A stretch of DNA of 64,000 nt from Oscillibacter valericigenes Sjm18-20. Its GTDB lineage: Bacteria > Bacillota > Clostridia > Oscillospirales > Oscillospiraceae. Location of the stretch: NCBI GenBank assembly GCA_000283575.1, contig AP012044.1:3658001-3722000 (forward strand), in the 5' to 3' direction. How positions within the stretch are numbered: position 1 is the first letter of the stretch; each line of letters opens with the position of its first letter. The position numbers and the translations under genes were made by a program. The notes under the pieces are model-generated. The model was given only the letters and a program-made list of their open reading frames with translations, ran no database searches and was not told the DNA's origin. Below are positions 63,956 to 64,000 of the stretch, piece after piece.

Positions 63956-64000
63956 TTATTTCTCCTTTTTGTTCTTGCCCTTGCTCTTTTTTTCGCCTTT
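63956..64000 (-). CDS. C-terminal tail of upstream gene, probably motA
   Basis: The last 14 codons (KGEKKSKGKNKKEK, stop at 63956) of a gene that continues past the right edge. The position just before motB and the basic tail suggest MotA, but the sequence alone cannot prove it. Confidence 0.5.
   Translation of the reverse strand, partial: KGEKKSKGKNKKEK

Noticed and set aside
1..64000. CRISPR array
   Set aside because: No regularly spaced short repeats were seen; the only regular repeat is the coding repeat within fliY.

Overview
The window looks like a chromosomal segment of a motile, anaerobic, spore-former-type Firmicute, most likely Oscillospiraceae (Oscillibacter/Flavonifractor-like Clostridia). 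I infer this from the Gram-positive style flagellar and chemotaxis operon (FliY, CheC, CheD, CheV), the split glycine decarboxylase (GcvPA/GcvPB), the DctPQM TRAP transporter and the mixed GC content. No rRNA, intact tRNA, CRISPR array or prophage was seen.

Layout. 1-1.5 kb: the tail of an AAA ATPase gene and a GNAT acetyltransferase. 1.5-9.4 kb: a complete glycine cleavage locus on the minus strand. It has a tandem glycine riboswitch with an intrinsic terminator, then a gcvT-glyA fusion gene, gcvH, gcvPA, gcvPB, a terminator, and lpdA. 9.7-13.8 kb: an amino acid:cation symporter, a glutaminase and a divergent LysR regulator. 13.8-14.6 kb: two decaying small genes (DUF3788 and a GyrI-like effector-binding domain). 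14.8-22.1 kb: a divergent sugar-acid-type locus. A frameshifted FGGY kinase and a YhcH-family protein run leftward; an HpcH/HpaI aldolase, a TRAP transporter and a FadR-type regulator run rightward. 22.1-27.6 kb: hypothetical proteins followed by an insertion-sequence graveyard (IS256-type and IS3-type, all damaged).

27.7-33.6 kb: a PAS-GGDEF-HD-GYP c-di-GMP protein, a membrane protein, and a cheW-mcp pair. 33.7-35.1 kb: a tyrosine recombinase gene enclosed by a perfect 27-bp inverted repeat, lying directly upstream of cheW-mcp. This is a candidate invertible switch. 35.9-41.7 kb: a glycan operon (nucleotide-sugar dehydrogenase, two glycosyltransferases, a methyltransferase, an alpha/beta-hydrolase-like protein). 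41.7-48.6 kb: an AT-rich accessory stretch with a small HTH regulator, a double DUF1599 protein, IS110, IS3 and IS256 remnants, and a 385-codon protein of unknown function.

48.7-64 kb: one long minus-strand flagellar and chemotaxis operon. In transcription order: motA tail, motB, fliM, fliY, cheY, fliOPQR, flhB, flhA, fliA, two hook-basal-body rod genes, cheC, cheD, cheV and an EAL/HDOD gene, ending at a strong terminator. The FliY linker carries four tandem copies of a peptide resembling the CheY-binding N-terminus of FliM.

The most interesting points are the recombinase-only inverted-repeat cassette next to cheW-mcp, the multiplied CheY-docking-like peptides in FliY, the GcvT-GlyA fusion under a glycine riboswitch, and two IS3 copies that share a frameshift and both sit just beside terminators.
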